Source: CBDUBH01 sp965365345
GTDB taxonomy: Bacteria; Bacteroidota; Ignavibacteria; Ignavibacteriales; SURF-24
Assembly: GCA_965365345.1 (NCBI GenBank)
Contig: CBDUBH010000060.1
Coordinates: 1 to 21,443, forward strand
Length of the DNA stretch: 21,443 nucleotides
Direction: 5' to 3'
This document shows positions 1 through 6,642 of the stretch, piece after piece. Position 1 is the stretch's first letter; each line of letters begins with the position of its first letter. Below the pieces are notes generated by a model that saw nothing but the letters and a program-made list of their open reading frames with translations, was not told the origin of the DNA and searched no databases. The position numbers and the translations under genes were made by a program.

Positions 1-1762
1 CGTTTTCCCAAAGCGGGAACCATAATTCTTCCGTGGTTCCGAACATACTTTCAAGATTAAAAACTCCTGAATGACTTACCAGTGCGTTAAATCTATCTGT
101 ATGACCTTCGATCCAATTTATCATATATCCGCCGTAAGATGCGCCGGCTGCAAATGTATTTTTGCTGTCAATAAAATTATAATTTTTAATTGCATAATCG
201 TAAGCATTCATAAGATCCGTATAAACTTTTCCGCCCCAATCCTGCGAAATTTCATCTGTAAATTGCTGTCCGTATCCTGTTGAACCGCGCGGATTTGGAG
301 CAACAACAACATAACCTTTTGCGGCAAACATTTGAATATTCCATCTGTAATGGAAATCATCTGCCCAATGTCCCTGCGGACCGCCGTGAATTAAAAATAT
401 CATCGGATATTTCTTTTTCACATCGAAAAATGGAGGACGAACCAAAATTGATTGAACATTTTTTCCGTTTGCGCCATCGAACCAAAACGGCTCAATCGGA
501 TTCATTTCAATTTGATCTAACAATTCTTTATTGATAAAAGAAAGTTGATTTACTTTAATTCCGTTTGTATCGGCAGTAAAAATTTCATAAGGAAGATTTG
601 ATCTTTGCTGTTTGAAATAAATCACGCCGCTATCGGAAACCGCAATATTTGTGTTGTAATGTTTCCCTACGATCATTTTTGCTCTGCCTTTTGCAAGATC
701 AATTCTATAAATGGAATTGAAAACTTCGTTGGCGGCATCAAAATAAATTGTTTGTGAATGAGGCGCCCAGGCAATTTGACTTACAGAGCGATCAAAATCC
801 CCGGTCAAATTTCTTGTTTCACCTGTTGCTCTGTCATAGATCATCAACCGTTGTTTATCGGCTTCAAATCCCGCGCGCTCCATTGAAGTGTAAGCAATGT
901 ATTTTCCATCGGGCGAGTAAACCGGCTGATTATCATTTCCCAAACTTGTTGAAATTTTTTTGTAAGGTGTAACTTTTCCTTTTTGAACATCCGCTAATTT
1001 GATAATGAAAATATCATTATTTGTGCTTGTTGCCAAAGTTTCGGCAATGTTCATTGTGAATGCAATTTCGGTTCCATCGGGAGAGATTGAATAATCGTTA
1101 GCGCTTCCCAAAGCGACCGGCGGAACATCAAATTTGCTGTTAAGAGTAAGATCAACAATTTCATTTTTTTCAAGATCCATTAAAAATAAATGACTTCTTT
1201 TTTCGCCGCGCCAATTATCCCAATGTCTGTACATAAGTTCAGTAAAAATTTCACCTGTGGATTTTCTGTTTTCTTTTGCTTTATCTTTTTCTTCGTTGCA
1301 TTTTATATCGTTGCAATCAGGATAAACCGAAGAAACGAACAACATTTTTTTGCCATCTTTGGAAATTACTATTCCGCTTGCACCGGGATAAAAATCAGTA
1401 ATTTGTTTATCATCAGTTCCATCCAGATTTGTGCTGTAAACTTGTCCGCCCATAGAATAAAAAATTCTTGATCCGTCAGGCGAAAAGATTGGCGCGCTTT
1501 CACTTTTTTCTGAATTTTTGATTGTGCGCAAATTTGAACCATCGGAATTCATTAAGTACAAATCGGAATTTCCTTTATTTGCTTCAACATCAAATTGAGT
1601 TGCGGCGAAAGCAATCAATTTTCCATCGGGCGAAAGTGACATATCGCCGATTCTTTTCATCGCCCACATATCTTCAAAAGTAAGCGCGCGTTTTTGCTGC
1701 GCCAAAATATTTAATGATGTAACTAAAAGAAAGAAAATAACCATACGGAATTTAAATTTCAT
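1..1762 (-). CDS. S9 family peptidase (prolyl oligopeptidase type), C-terminus outside window
   Basis: This is a secreted serine peptidase that would cleave oligopeptides in the periplasm or outside the cell. The ATG at 1762-1760 follows a GAGGT Shine-Dalgarno by four bases. The first ~22 residues (MKFKFRMVIFFLLVTSLNIL, then AQ) form a Sec signal peptide. Residues ~30-400 carry repeated SPDGK/SPDGS motifs typical of WD40-like (TolB/DPP4-type) beta-propeller blades. The alpha/beta-hydrolase domain follows, with an oxyanion-region HGGPQGHW motif and the nucleophile elbow GASYGG, whose serine is about residue 542. The frame stays open for 587 codons to the window edge. The family usually has about 650-700 residues, so roughly the last 100, with the catalytic Asp and His, lie outside. 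It appears monocistronic. Family assignment is secure; substrate is unknown. Confidence 0.93.
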   Translation of the reverse strand, partial: MKFKFRMVIFFLLVTSLNILAQQKRALTFEDMWAMKRIGDMSLSPDGKLIAFAATQFDVEANKGNSDLYLMNSDGSNLRTIKNSEKSESAPIFSPDGSRIFYSMGGQVYSTNLDGTDDKQITDFYPGASGIVISKDGKKMLFVSSVYPDCNDIKCNEEKDKAKENRKSTGEIFTELMYRHWDNWRGEKRSHLFLMDLEKNEIVDLTLNSKFDVPPVALGSANDYSISPDGTEIAFTMNIAETLATSTNNDIFIIKLADVQKGKVTPYKKISTSLGNDNQPVYSPDGKYIAYTSMERAGFEADKQRLMIYDRATGETRNLTGDFDRSVSQIAWAPHSQTIYFDAANEVFNSIYRIDLAKGRAKMIVGKHYNTNIAVSDSGVIYFKQQRSNLPYEIFTADTNGIKVNQLSFINKELLDQIEMNPIEPFWFDGANGKNVQSILVRPPFFDVKKKYPMIFLIHGGPQGHWADDFHYRWNIQMFAAKGYVVVAPNPRGSTGYGQQFTDEISQDWGGKVYTDLMNAYDYAIKNYNFIDSKNTFAAGASYGGYMINWIEGHTDRFNALVSHSGVFNLESMFGTTEELWFPLWEN

Positions 1763-1832
1763 TTTTACCTCGAATTTGAAAAAGTAAATAGATGCAAATT
1801 TTAGTTTTAAAGATAAGAAAAATAAATTAAGC

Positions 1833-1860
1833 TGTCAGCTTTCAGCGATCAGCATTCAGA
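1833..1860 (-). repeat. Heptanucleotide tandem array, 4 units
   Basis: On the + strand the units are TGTCAGC, TTTCAGC, GATCAGC and ATTCAGA, exactly seven bases each, so CTGA recurs every seven bases on the minus strand. The array lies about 70 bases upstream of the S9 peptidase start with CTGA on the coding strand. It belongs to the same family as the arrays at 5819, 8025, 11320 and 11523. Confidence 0.75.
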
Positions 1861-1964
1861 ATAATAATATATGTTTAGTTTGAACAATTATTAATTTTGA
1901 AATGATAAGATTCAAAGATTAAAAATTTTAAATAGAAATCCGAAAATGAAAAATTAAAATGACT

Positions 1965-1990
1965 GTCATTCCGGCTTGTCCGGAATCTTT
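1965..1990 (+). repeat. REP-like hairpin repeat, exact copy 1
   Basis: A 26-base unit that begins GTCATTCCGG, has a CTTGT loop and ends CCGGAATCTTT. ATTCCGG and CCGGAAT form a 7-bp stem. It is identical to 8086-8111 and 19931-19956, and to the reverse complement of 8193-8218. A near-match in opposite orientation at 2104-2130 makes a REPIN-like pair. Confidence 0.85.
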
Positions 1991-2103
1991 TCTTTTGTAC
2001 TTAAAACTAAATTCGTTGTTCAAAATTAAATGCAATGTTTTATGTGAAATACTTTAAATATTTATCATCGATACAGAATACTTTTATAGAAAATTTATTT
2101 TAA

Positions 2104-2130
2104 AAAGGATTCCGGACAAGCCAGAATGAT
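2104..2130 (-). repeat. REP-like hairpin repeat, inverted and slightly diverged
   Basis: It is the reverse complement of the 26-base hairpin unit with a few changes (GGATTCCGG start, CCAGAATGAT end). Paired with 1965-1990 it could close a long hairpin enclosing about 113 bases. Confidence 0.75.
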
Positions 2131-2367
2131 AAAACATATTTTTGCAAATTCTATTTTTCCTTAAATATTTTTTGTTGAATATCATTTGCGAAGTGTTTTC
2201 ATTAAAAATTTCACATTCAAACTTTTTGCATTTTATTTTTTTACTTTTACGTCATTTTACCGGCTTAGTAATAAAATTTTTATGACATTTTAATTTTTCA
2301 ATTTTGAATTTTCCATTCATTAATATTTCCTTATATTTCATAATTAAAAACTTTTAACACGGAAAAA

Positions 2368-3327
2368 ATGAAGAACAAAAAATTATACATTGCGGGGCAT
2401 CGCGGAATGGTTGGTTCGGCTTGCGAAAGAAAATTCAGACAAGAAGGTTTTGAAAATATTATTACAAAATCCTCAAAAGAATTAAATTTAATTCGCCAAA
2501 ATGAAATTGAAGATTTTTTCGAAAAAGAAAACCCTGAACTTGTAATTGTTGCCGCAGCAAAAGTCGGTGGAATTTTGGCAAACAATACTTACCGCGCTGA
2601 TTTCATTTATGAAAATTTGATGATCGAAGCAAATATAATTCACGCGGCTTACAAATACGGCGTTGAAAAATTAATCTTTTTGGGCAGCAGTTGCATTTAT
2701 CCTAAACTTGCGCCGCAGCCTTTGAAAGAAGAATATCTTTTAACTGACACTTTGGAATACACAAACGAACCTTACGCAATCGCAAAAATTGCAGGCATAA
2801 AACTTTGCGAAAGCTATTTCAAACAATACGGTTCAAATTTCTTTTCACTAATGCCGACAAATCTTTACGGAATAAATGATAATTTCGATCTTCAAAATTC
2901 ACATGTGTTGCCGGCGCTTATAAGAAAATTTCACGAAGCAAAAATTGAAAATAAAAATTCTGTTGAAGTTTGGGGAACCGGAACGCCAAAGCGCGAATTT
3001 ATGTATGTTGATGATTTAGCCGATGCAATTTATTTCTTAATGCAAAATGTTGATGCAAAAGATCTATACGAAAAAGGACTTTCACACATAAATGTAGGTA
3101 CAGGTGAAGATCTTTCAATTGCGGAATTGGTAAATATAATTTCTGATGTTGTTGGATTTAAAGGCGAAATTAAGTACGATACAACTAAACCGGATGGAAC
3201 GCCGCGCAAATTGATGGATGTAACAAGATTGAATGAACTTGGGTACAAACATACAACAAGTTTAAAAGAAGGAATCGAAAAAACTTATAAATGGTTTTTG
3301 GAAGAACAAGGCAAAAGCAAAAAGTAA
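2368..3327 (+). CDS. fcl: GDP-L-fucose synthase
   Basis: This enzyme epimerises and reduces GDP-4-keto-6-deoxymannose to GDP-L-fucose with NADPH, the second step after Gmd, in the cytoplasm. The 319-residue length is normal for this extended short-chain dehydrogenase. Visible residues are the nucleotide-binding GHRGMVGSA (10-18), the GSSCIYP segment with Ser107 and Cys109, the Tyr136-x3-Lys140 pair in YAIAK, and His179. These fall at the same numbers as the catalytic residues known in the E. coli enzyme. The ATG has only a weak purine-rich leader (CGGAAAAA). The partner gmd is on the same strand but 333 bases downstream, beyond a repeat-filled gap, instead of adjacent. Expected product use is surface polysaccharide or glycan fucosylation; no glycosyltransferase is visible here. 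Confidence 0.96.
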   Translation: MKNKKLYIAGHRGMVGSACERKFRQEGFENIITKSSKELNLIRQNEIEDFFEKENPELVIVAAAKVGGILANNTYRADFIYENLMIEANIIHAAYKYGVEKLIFLGSSCIYPKLAPQPLKEEYLLTDTLEYTNEPYAIAKIAGIKLCESYFKQYGSNFFSLMPTNLYGINDNFDLQNSHVLPALIRKFHEAKIENKNSVEVWGTGTPKREFMYVDDLADAIYFLMQNVDAKDLYEKGLSHINVGTGEDLSIAELVNIISDVVGFKGEIKYDTTKPDGTPRKLMDVTRLNELGYKHTTSLKEGIEKTYKWFLEEQGKSKK

Positions 3328-3336
3328 AAAACAACT

Positions 3337-3411
3337 GTCATTTCGATACGAAGTGAGAAATCTTAGGTCGCCACAGTCGTCCCGATTTAATCGGGACTCC
3401 TTCGCGATGAC
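3337..3411 (+). repeat. Dispersed palindromic element (GTCATTTCGA…GCGATGAC)
   Basis: It starts GTCATTTCGA, passes GAGAAATCTT and ends TTCGCGATGAC. A perfect 9-bp hairpin, GTCCCGATT/AATCGGGAC, sits inside at 3379-3397. The start resembles the elements at 19799-19828 and 20036-20065 read on the minus strand. The CCCGATT/AATCGGG core recurs at 5748-5772. Confidence 0.65.
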
Positions 3412-3424
3412 ATTAATTTAGTTT

Positions 3425-3473
3425 GTCATTGCGAGCTTGCCTGCCGTATGCATGGCGAAGCGTGGCAATCCCT
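3425..3473 (+). repeat. Dispersed element (GTCATTGCGAG…GTGGCAATCCCT)
   Basis: It starts GTCATTGCGAGC and ends CGTGGCAATCCCT. It is related to the left half of the element at 11409-11487 and to the reverse complement of 20113-20146. Similar GTCATTGCGAG palindromes are widespread intergenic repeats in several bacterial phyla. Confidence 0.65.
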
Positions 3474-3483
3474 GCCTTTGTTC

Positions 3484-3537
3484 GTCATTCCGGCTTGCCC
3501 GCCTTGGCCGAAGCAATTCGGACAGGTCCGGAATCTT
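3484..3537 (+). repeat. REP-like repeat, long-loop variant
   Basis: It begins GTCATTCCGGCTTG and ends GGTCCGGAATCTTT like the 26-base unit, but about 28 extra bases (including GGCCGAAGCAATTCGGAC) sit between the arms. A similar long-loop form in the other orientation is at 20167-20213. Confidence 0.7.
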
Positions 3538-3545
3538 TTTTAATT

Positions 3546-3562
3546 CCCCCTTAAAAAGGGGG
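3546..3562 (+). repeat. Short C5/G5 hairpin
   Basis: CCCCCTT, AAA loop, AAGGGGG: a perfect 7-bp stem. GTACGGGGG follows, then a T-rich tract (TTGTTTTTCTT). It could act as a weak terminator after fcl or be one more dispersed element. Confidence 0.55.
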
Positions 3563-3591
3563 TACGGGGGTTGTTTTTCTTAAATTCCGCC

Positions 3592-3615
3592 GTCATTCTG
3601 GCTTAGTCCGGAATC
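3592..3615 (+). repeat. REP-like repeat, diverged copy
   Basis: GTCATTCTGGCTTAGTCCGG followed by AATC. It differs from the 26-base unit by a C-to-T change in the left arm and a one-base change in the loop. It lies 45 bases before the gmd start. Confidence 0.65.
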
Positions 3616-3660
3616 AGACAGCATTCAATAATTATTAATTCTAAATTAACATCGGGAACC

Positions 3661-4776
3661 ATGAAAAAAGCATTAATCACAGGCATAACCGGACAAGATG
3701 GAAGTTACCTTTCAGAGATATTACTAGATAAAGGCTATGAAGTTCACGGAATTATTCGTAGAAGCAGTTCATTTAACACACAAAGAATAGACCATCTCTA
3801 TAACAATAAAGAGATTTCCGATAGATTTCAACTTCATTACGGAGATGTTGTAGATACATCAAGTTTGAATAGATTGTTAGAAAAAATTGAACCCGATGAA
3901 ATATATAATCTTGCTGCACAATCTCATGTAAAAGTATCTTTTGAAGTTCCCGATTACACAGCACAAGTTGATGCTTTAGGAACATTAAGATTCTTAGATG
4001 CAATAAGAGAAGTTGGACTTACAAGAGAAGTAAAATTTTATCAGGCTTCCACAAGTGAACTATACGGAAAAGTTCAGGAAGTACCACAGACTGAAAAGAC
4101 TCCATTTTATCCAAGAAGTCCTTACGGAGTAGCAAAACTATATGCTTACTGGATAATAGTAAATTACAGAGAAGCTTACAATCTATTTGCTTCAAACGGA
4201 ATTCTGTTTAATCATGAATCTCCAAGAAGAGGAGAAACTTTCGTTACAAGAAAGATAACAAGAGCAGCAGGAAGAATAGCATTAGGACTGCAAGATAAAT
4301 TATCTTTGGGTAATTTAAACTCAAAAAGAGATTGGGGATATGCTCCTGAATATTGTGAAGGAATGTGGAAGATTTTACAACACAATAAAGCTGATGATTT
4401 TGTACTTGCAACAGGTGAAACAAAAACTGTAAGAGAATTCACTGAACTAACGTTTAAAGAATTGGGAATTACTTTATCTTGGCAAGGTAGTGAAGAAAAT
4501 GAAAAAGGAATAATCGAAAAAATAGATGATCCTAAATTTCAATTTGATAAAAAACAAAAAGATAATTTTATAAAAGCTAAACAATTGCCAAAAGTCGGTG
4601 ACACAGTTGTTGAAGTTAATCCAAATTATTACAGACCAACTGAAGTAGATTTACTAATCGGCAATCCAAAAAAAGCAGAAGAGATTCTTAACTGGAAAGC
4701 AGAAACTAAATTTGAAGATCTGGTTCAGATTATGGCTGAGGCTGATTATAAACTTGCGCTTAAAAGAGGTTATTAA
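3661..4776 (+). CDS. gmd: GDP-mannose 4,6-dehydratase
   Basis: This enzyme converts GDP-D-mannose to GDP-4-keto-6-deoxymannose, the substrate of the Fcl product encoded upstream, or of enzymes making other 6-deoxyhexoses. At 371 residues it is full length. The Rossmann motif is TGITGQDG (7-14). The substrate-positioning IIRRSSSFNT follows at 31-40. The catalytic threonine region is STSELYG (Thr131), with Tyr155-x3-Lys159 in SPYGVAK. The start has only a weak leader (CGGGAACC). An AGAGGT inside its last codons probably serves the next gene, three bases after the stop, so the two look translationally coupled. Base use differs from its neighbours: arginine is almost always AGA, and GCG and CGC codons are nearly absent, whereas fcl and the oxidoreductase use them often. 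Recent transfer or different expression would explain this. Confidence 0.97.
   Translation: MKKALITGITGQDGSYLSEILLDKGYEVHGIIRRSSSFNTQRIDHLYNNKEISDRFQLHYGDVVDTSSLNRLLEKIEPDEIYNLAAQSHVKVSFEVPDYTAQVDALGTLRFLDAIREVGLTREVKFYQASTSELYGKVQEVPQTEKTPFYPRSPYGVAKLYAYWIIVNYREAYNLFASNGILFNHESPRRGETFVTRKITRAAGRIALGLQDKLSLGNLNSKRDWGYAPEYCEGMWKILQHNKADDFVLATGETKTVREFTELTFKELGITLSWQGSEENEKGIIEKIDDPKFQFDKKQKDNFIKAKQLPKVGDTVVEVNPNYYRPTEVDLLIGNPKKAEEILNWKAETKFEDLVQIMAEADYKLALKRGY
4765..4770 (+). promoter_or_regulatory. Ribosome binding site for the TTG-started oxidoreductase, inside gmd
   Basis: AGAGGT lies in the last codons of gmd, nine bases before TTG at 4780. It supports the TTG start and coupling of translation to gmd. 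Confidence 0.6.
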
Positions 4777-4779
4777 AAG

Positions 4780-5733
4780 TTGAAAAAGAATTTTGCATTA
4801 ACCGGAGTTGCCGGATACATTGCGCCGCGTCATCTTCAAGCAATAAAAGATACAGGGAATAATTTAGTCGCAGCGGTTGATCCGAACGATTCTGTTGGAA
4901 TTTTAGATAAATATTTTCCTAACACAAGTTTTTTTACTGAGTTTGAAAGATTTGACCGGCATTTAGAAAAATTGCGCAGAATTTCAGATGAAGAAAAAAT
5001 CCATTATCTAACCGTCTGTTCACCAAATCATTTACACGATGCGCATATCAGATTGGCTTTGAGAATCGGCGCAGATGCAATTTGCGAAAAGCCGCTTGTT
5101 CTAAATCCGTGGAATTTGGATCAGCTTGAAGAACTTGAAAATGAATATCAAAAAAAGATTTACACGATTTTGCAATTGCGGGTTCATCCATCACTTTTGG
5201 AATTAAAAAAGCAAATTGAAAATTCTAAAAAAGATAAATATGAAGTTGATCTTTCTTATATAACTTCTCGAGGACTTTGGTATCATTTTTCATGGAAAGG
5301 AATTAAGGAAAAATCAGGCGGAATCGGGACAAATATCGGAATTCATTTTTTTGATCTGCTTATCTGGCTTTTCGGCAATGTGAAAAATTATCAGGTTCAT
5401 CTTTCAAATAATTATAAAATGGCGGGATTTTTAGAACTTGAACGCGCAAATGTAAAATGGTTTTTGTCAATCGATAAAAATGATCTTCCTCAAAATGAAA
5501 TTGAAACAGGAAAACCAACTTTCAGATCAATAAAAGTTGATGGCGAAGAAATAAAATTCAGTGAAGGATTTACGGATCTTCACACAAAAGTTTATAAAGA
5601 AATTTTAGCGGGTAAAGGATTCGGAATTTCCGATGCGCGCGCGTCAATTGAACTTGCGCATAAAATTCGCAACGCCGTAATTTCAAAAGATCTTGATATT
5701 GTTCATCCGAATTTACAAAATGAAAAGATATAA
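4780..5733 (+). CDS. Gfo/Idh/MocA-family sugar-nucleotide oxidoreductase, WbpB/WlbA-like
   Basis: This is probably the NAD-dependent 3-oxidation of a UDP-N-acetylglucosaminuronic acid, the WbpB/WlbA step that precedes amination and acetylation at C3. Only the family is seen directly. The N-terminal Rossmann segment is ALTGVAGYIAPRHLQAI (6-22). The family EKP motif is at 103-105. The C-terminal domain has SGGIGTNIGIHFFD (179-192), with His189 placed like the family's active-site histidine. The 317-residue length fits WlbA. The start is TTG, chosen because AGAGGT at 4765-4770 lies nine bases upstream and no suitable ATG exists. The gene is three bases after gmd and followed by a WbpD-like acetyltransferase, which supports the pathway. 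The aminotransferase (WbpE) and dehydrogenase (WbpA) are not in the window. Confidence 0.85.
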   Translation: MKKNFALTGVAGYIAPRHLQAIKDTGNNLVAAVDPNDSVGILDKYFPNTSFFTEFERFDRHLEKLRRISDEEKIHYLTVCSPNHLHDAHIRLALRIGADAICEKPLVLNPWNLDQLEELENEYQKKIYTILQLRVHPSLLELKKQIENSKKDKYEVDLSYITSRGLWYHFSWKGIKEKSGGIGTNIGIHFFDLLIWLFGNVKNYQVHLSNNYKMAGFLELERANVKWFLSIDKNDLPQNEIETGKPTFRSIKVDGEEIKFSEGFTDLHTKVYKEILAGKGFGISDARASIELAHKIRNAVISKDLDIVHPNLQNEKI

Positions 5734-5747
5734 AATCTAATTCAGTC

Positions 5748-5772
5748 ATTCTCCCGATTGAATCGGGAGAAT
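5748..5772 (+). repeat. Perfect 12-bp hairpin after the oxidoreductase gene
   Basis: ATTCTCCCGATT, one base, then AATCGGGAGAAT. The inner CCCGATT/AATCGGG matches the hairpin at 3379-3397. No U-tract follows, so it may be a dispersed palindrome, an RNA-stabilising stem or a poor terminator. Confidence 0.6.
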
Positions 5773-5818
5773 AACGAAATAATTTTATTTAAAAATTTAA
5801 TCTATATTCTGTGGTTTA

Positions 5819-5849
5819 AACTGATAACTAAAAACTATTAACTGAAAAC
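5819..5849 (+). repeat. Heptanucleotide tandem array, 4 units plus a partial unit
   Basis: AACTGAT, AACTAAA, AACTATT, AACTGAA, then AAC: period seven. It ends eight bases before the ATG of the acetyltransferase and occupies the place where a Shine-Dalgarno would be expected. The CTGA strand points into the gene. Confidence 0.75.
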
Positions 5850-5857
5850 AAAAAACC

Positions 5858-6433
5858 ATGAACTACTTCAAACATGAATCCGCTTTTGTTGATGAGCCTT
5901 GCGAAATTGGTGAAGGCACAAAAATCTGGCATTTTTCTCATGTGCAAAAAAATGCAAAGATCGGGAAAAATTGCGTGCTCGGACAAAATGTAAATATCGC
6001 GAACAATGTAAAAATTGGAAACTTCTGCAAAATTCAAAATAATGTTTCAATTTATGAAGGCGTTGAATTGGAAGATTATGTTTTTTGCGGACCTTCAATG
6101 GTTTTTACAAATATTTTAAATCCGCGCTGCAAATATCCGCAAGTCGGGGCTGAATTCTACATAAAAACTTTGGTAAAAGAAGGCGCATCACTTGGAGCAA
6201 ATTCAACAATAGTTTGCGGAATTACAATTGGCAAAAGCGCAATGATTGGCGCGGGCGCAGTTGTTACAAAAGATGTTCCGGATTTTGCTTTGGTTGTTGG
6301 AAGTCCCGCAAAAATTATCGGTTGGTTCAGCGAAGCCGGTATAAGATTAAATTTTGATGAAAACGGATTTGCATTCTGCGAAAAATCAAATAAAAATTAC
6401 AAACTTGAAAACGGAATTGTAAAAGAAGTTTGA
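5858..6433 (+). CDS. UDP-sugar N-acetyltransferase, WbpD-like left-handed beta-helix protein
   Basis: It probably acetylates the 3-amino group of a UDP-2-acetamido-3-amino-uronic acid using acetyl-CoA, in the cytoplasm. At 191 residues it matches the WbpD/WlbB size. It reads as hexapeptide coils almost throughout (IGEGTK, IGKNCV, IGNFCK, LGANST, IGAGAV). The N-terminal WHFSHV holds His28, and CKIQNNVSIYEGV and FCGPSMVFTNILNPR are segments I recognise from WbpD. The C-terminus has the VVGSPAKIIGW motif common to this family. The start has no Shine-Dalgarno; a heptamer array ends just upstream. The gene is last of the + strand sugar block and is 124 bases from the oxidoreductase. The enzyme class is confident; the exact sugar is inferred from the WbpB-like neighbour. 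Confidence 0.88.
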   Translation: MNYFKHESAFVDEPCEIGEGTKIWHFSHVQKNAKIGKNCVLGQNVNIANNVKIGNFCKIQNNVSIYEGVELEDYVFCGPSMVFTNILNPRCKYPQVGAEFYIKTLVKEGASLGANSTIVCGITIGKSAMIGAGAVVTKDVPDFALVVGSPAKIIGWFSEAGIRLNFDENGFAFCEKSNKNYKLENGIVKEV

Positions 6434-6517
6434 ATTTACGGTTGATTTATTGAATTTGTTTAAGATTATTTGATTGAGATGATAGAAAAATCATAATTAC
6501 AATAATAAATTTTTCCT

Positions 6518-6552
6518 GTAGAGACGAGATATATTTCGTCTCTACGTTTTTT
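6518..6552 (+). terminator. Rho-independent terminator after the acetyltransferase gene
   Basis: The perfect 10-bp stem GTAGAGACGA/TCGTCTCTAC has an 8-base loop and is followed by GTTTTTT. It is placed 85 bases after the stop. A 24-of-28 match to the stem-loop sequence occurs at 8152-8179, so the terminator may derive from a dispersed palindrome. Confidence 0.7.
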
Positions 6553-6590
6553 AATACAAAATAAATAGGTCTAAATTAAAAAGTCTTTTA

Positions 6591-6642
6591 ATCTTTCTAA
6601 TCTTTTCAATCTTTCTAATTTTTGAATCTTTATATCTTTCTA
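6591..6642 (-). repeat. 8-9-base tandem array ending on the response-regulator stop codon
   Basis: On the + strand there are six units: ATCTTTCTA, ATCTTTTCA, ATCTTTCTA, ATTTTTGA, ATCTTTAT and ATCTTTCTA. The last three bases of the final unit (6640-6642) are the complement of the TAG stop codon of the regulator gene. The same design is found at 8271-8337 and 15195-15218. Confidence 0.75.

Larger units (their letters stand above)
1763..2367. other. 605-base non-coding region with dispersed repeats between divergent genes
   Basis: No credible gene was found on either strand. The stretch separates the minus-strand peptidase from the plus-strand fucose-synthase gene and must hold both promoters, which I could not place. 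It contains a heptamer array (1833-1860) and a head-to-head pair of REP-like hairpins (1965-1990 and 2104-2130). The rest is very AT-rich with no further clear structure. Confidence 0.7.
3328..3660. other. 333-base gap between fcl and gmd packed with at least five dispersed repeats
   Basis: No gene is present. In order it holds a GTCATTTCGA-type element (3337-3411), a GTCATTGCGAG-type element (3425-3473), a long-loop variant of the REP-like unit (3484-3537), a C5/G5 hairpin (3546-3562) and another REP-like variant (3592-3615). Almost the whole gap consists of such elements, so it looks like an insertion hot spot that has split a former fcl-gmd unit (inference). Confidence 0.75.

Noticed and set aside
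71..1471. Several short plus-strand frames within the first 1.5 kb
   Set aside because: They lie antisense to the S9 peptidase, whose frame is continuous and carries the GASYGG nucleophile motif.
1965..2130. An insertion sequence or MITE bounded by the inverted REP-like pair
   Set aside because: The interior differs completely from that of the second pair (8112-8192), there is no transposase frame, and no target-site duplication could be recognised.
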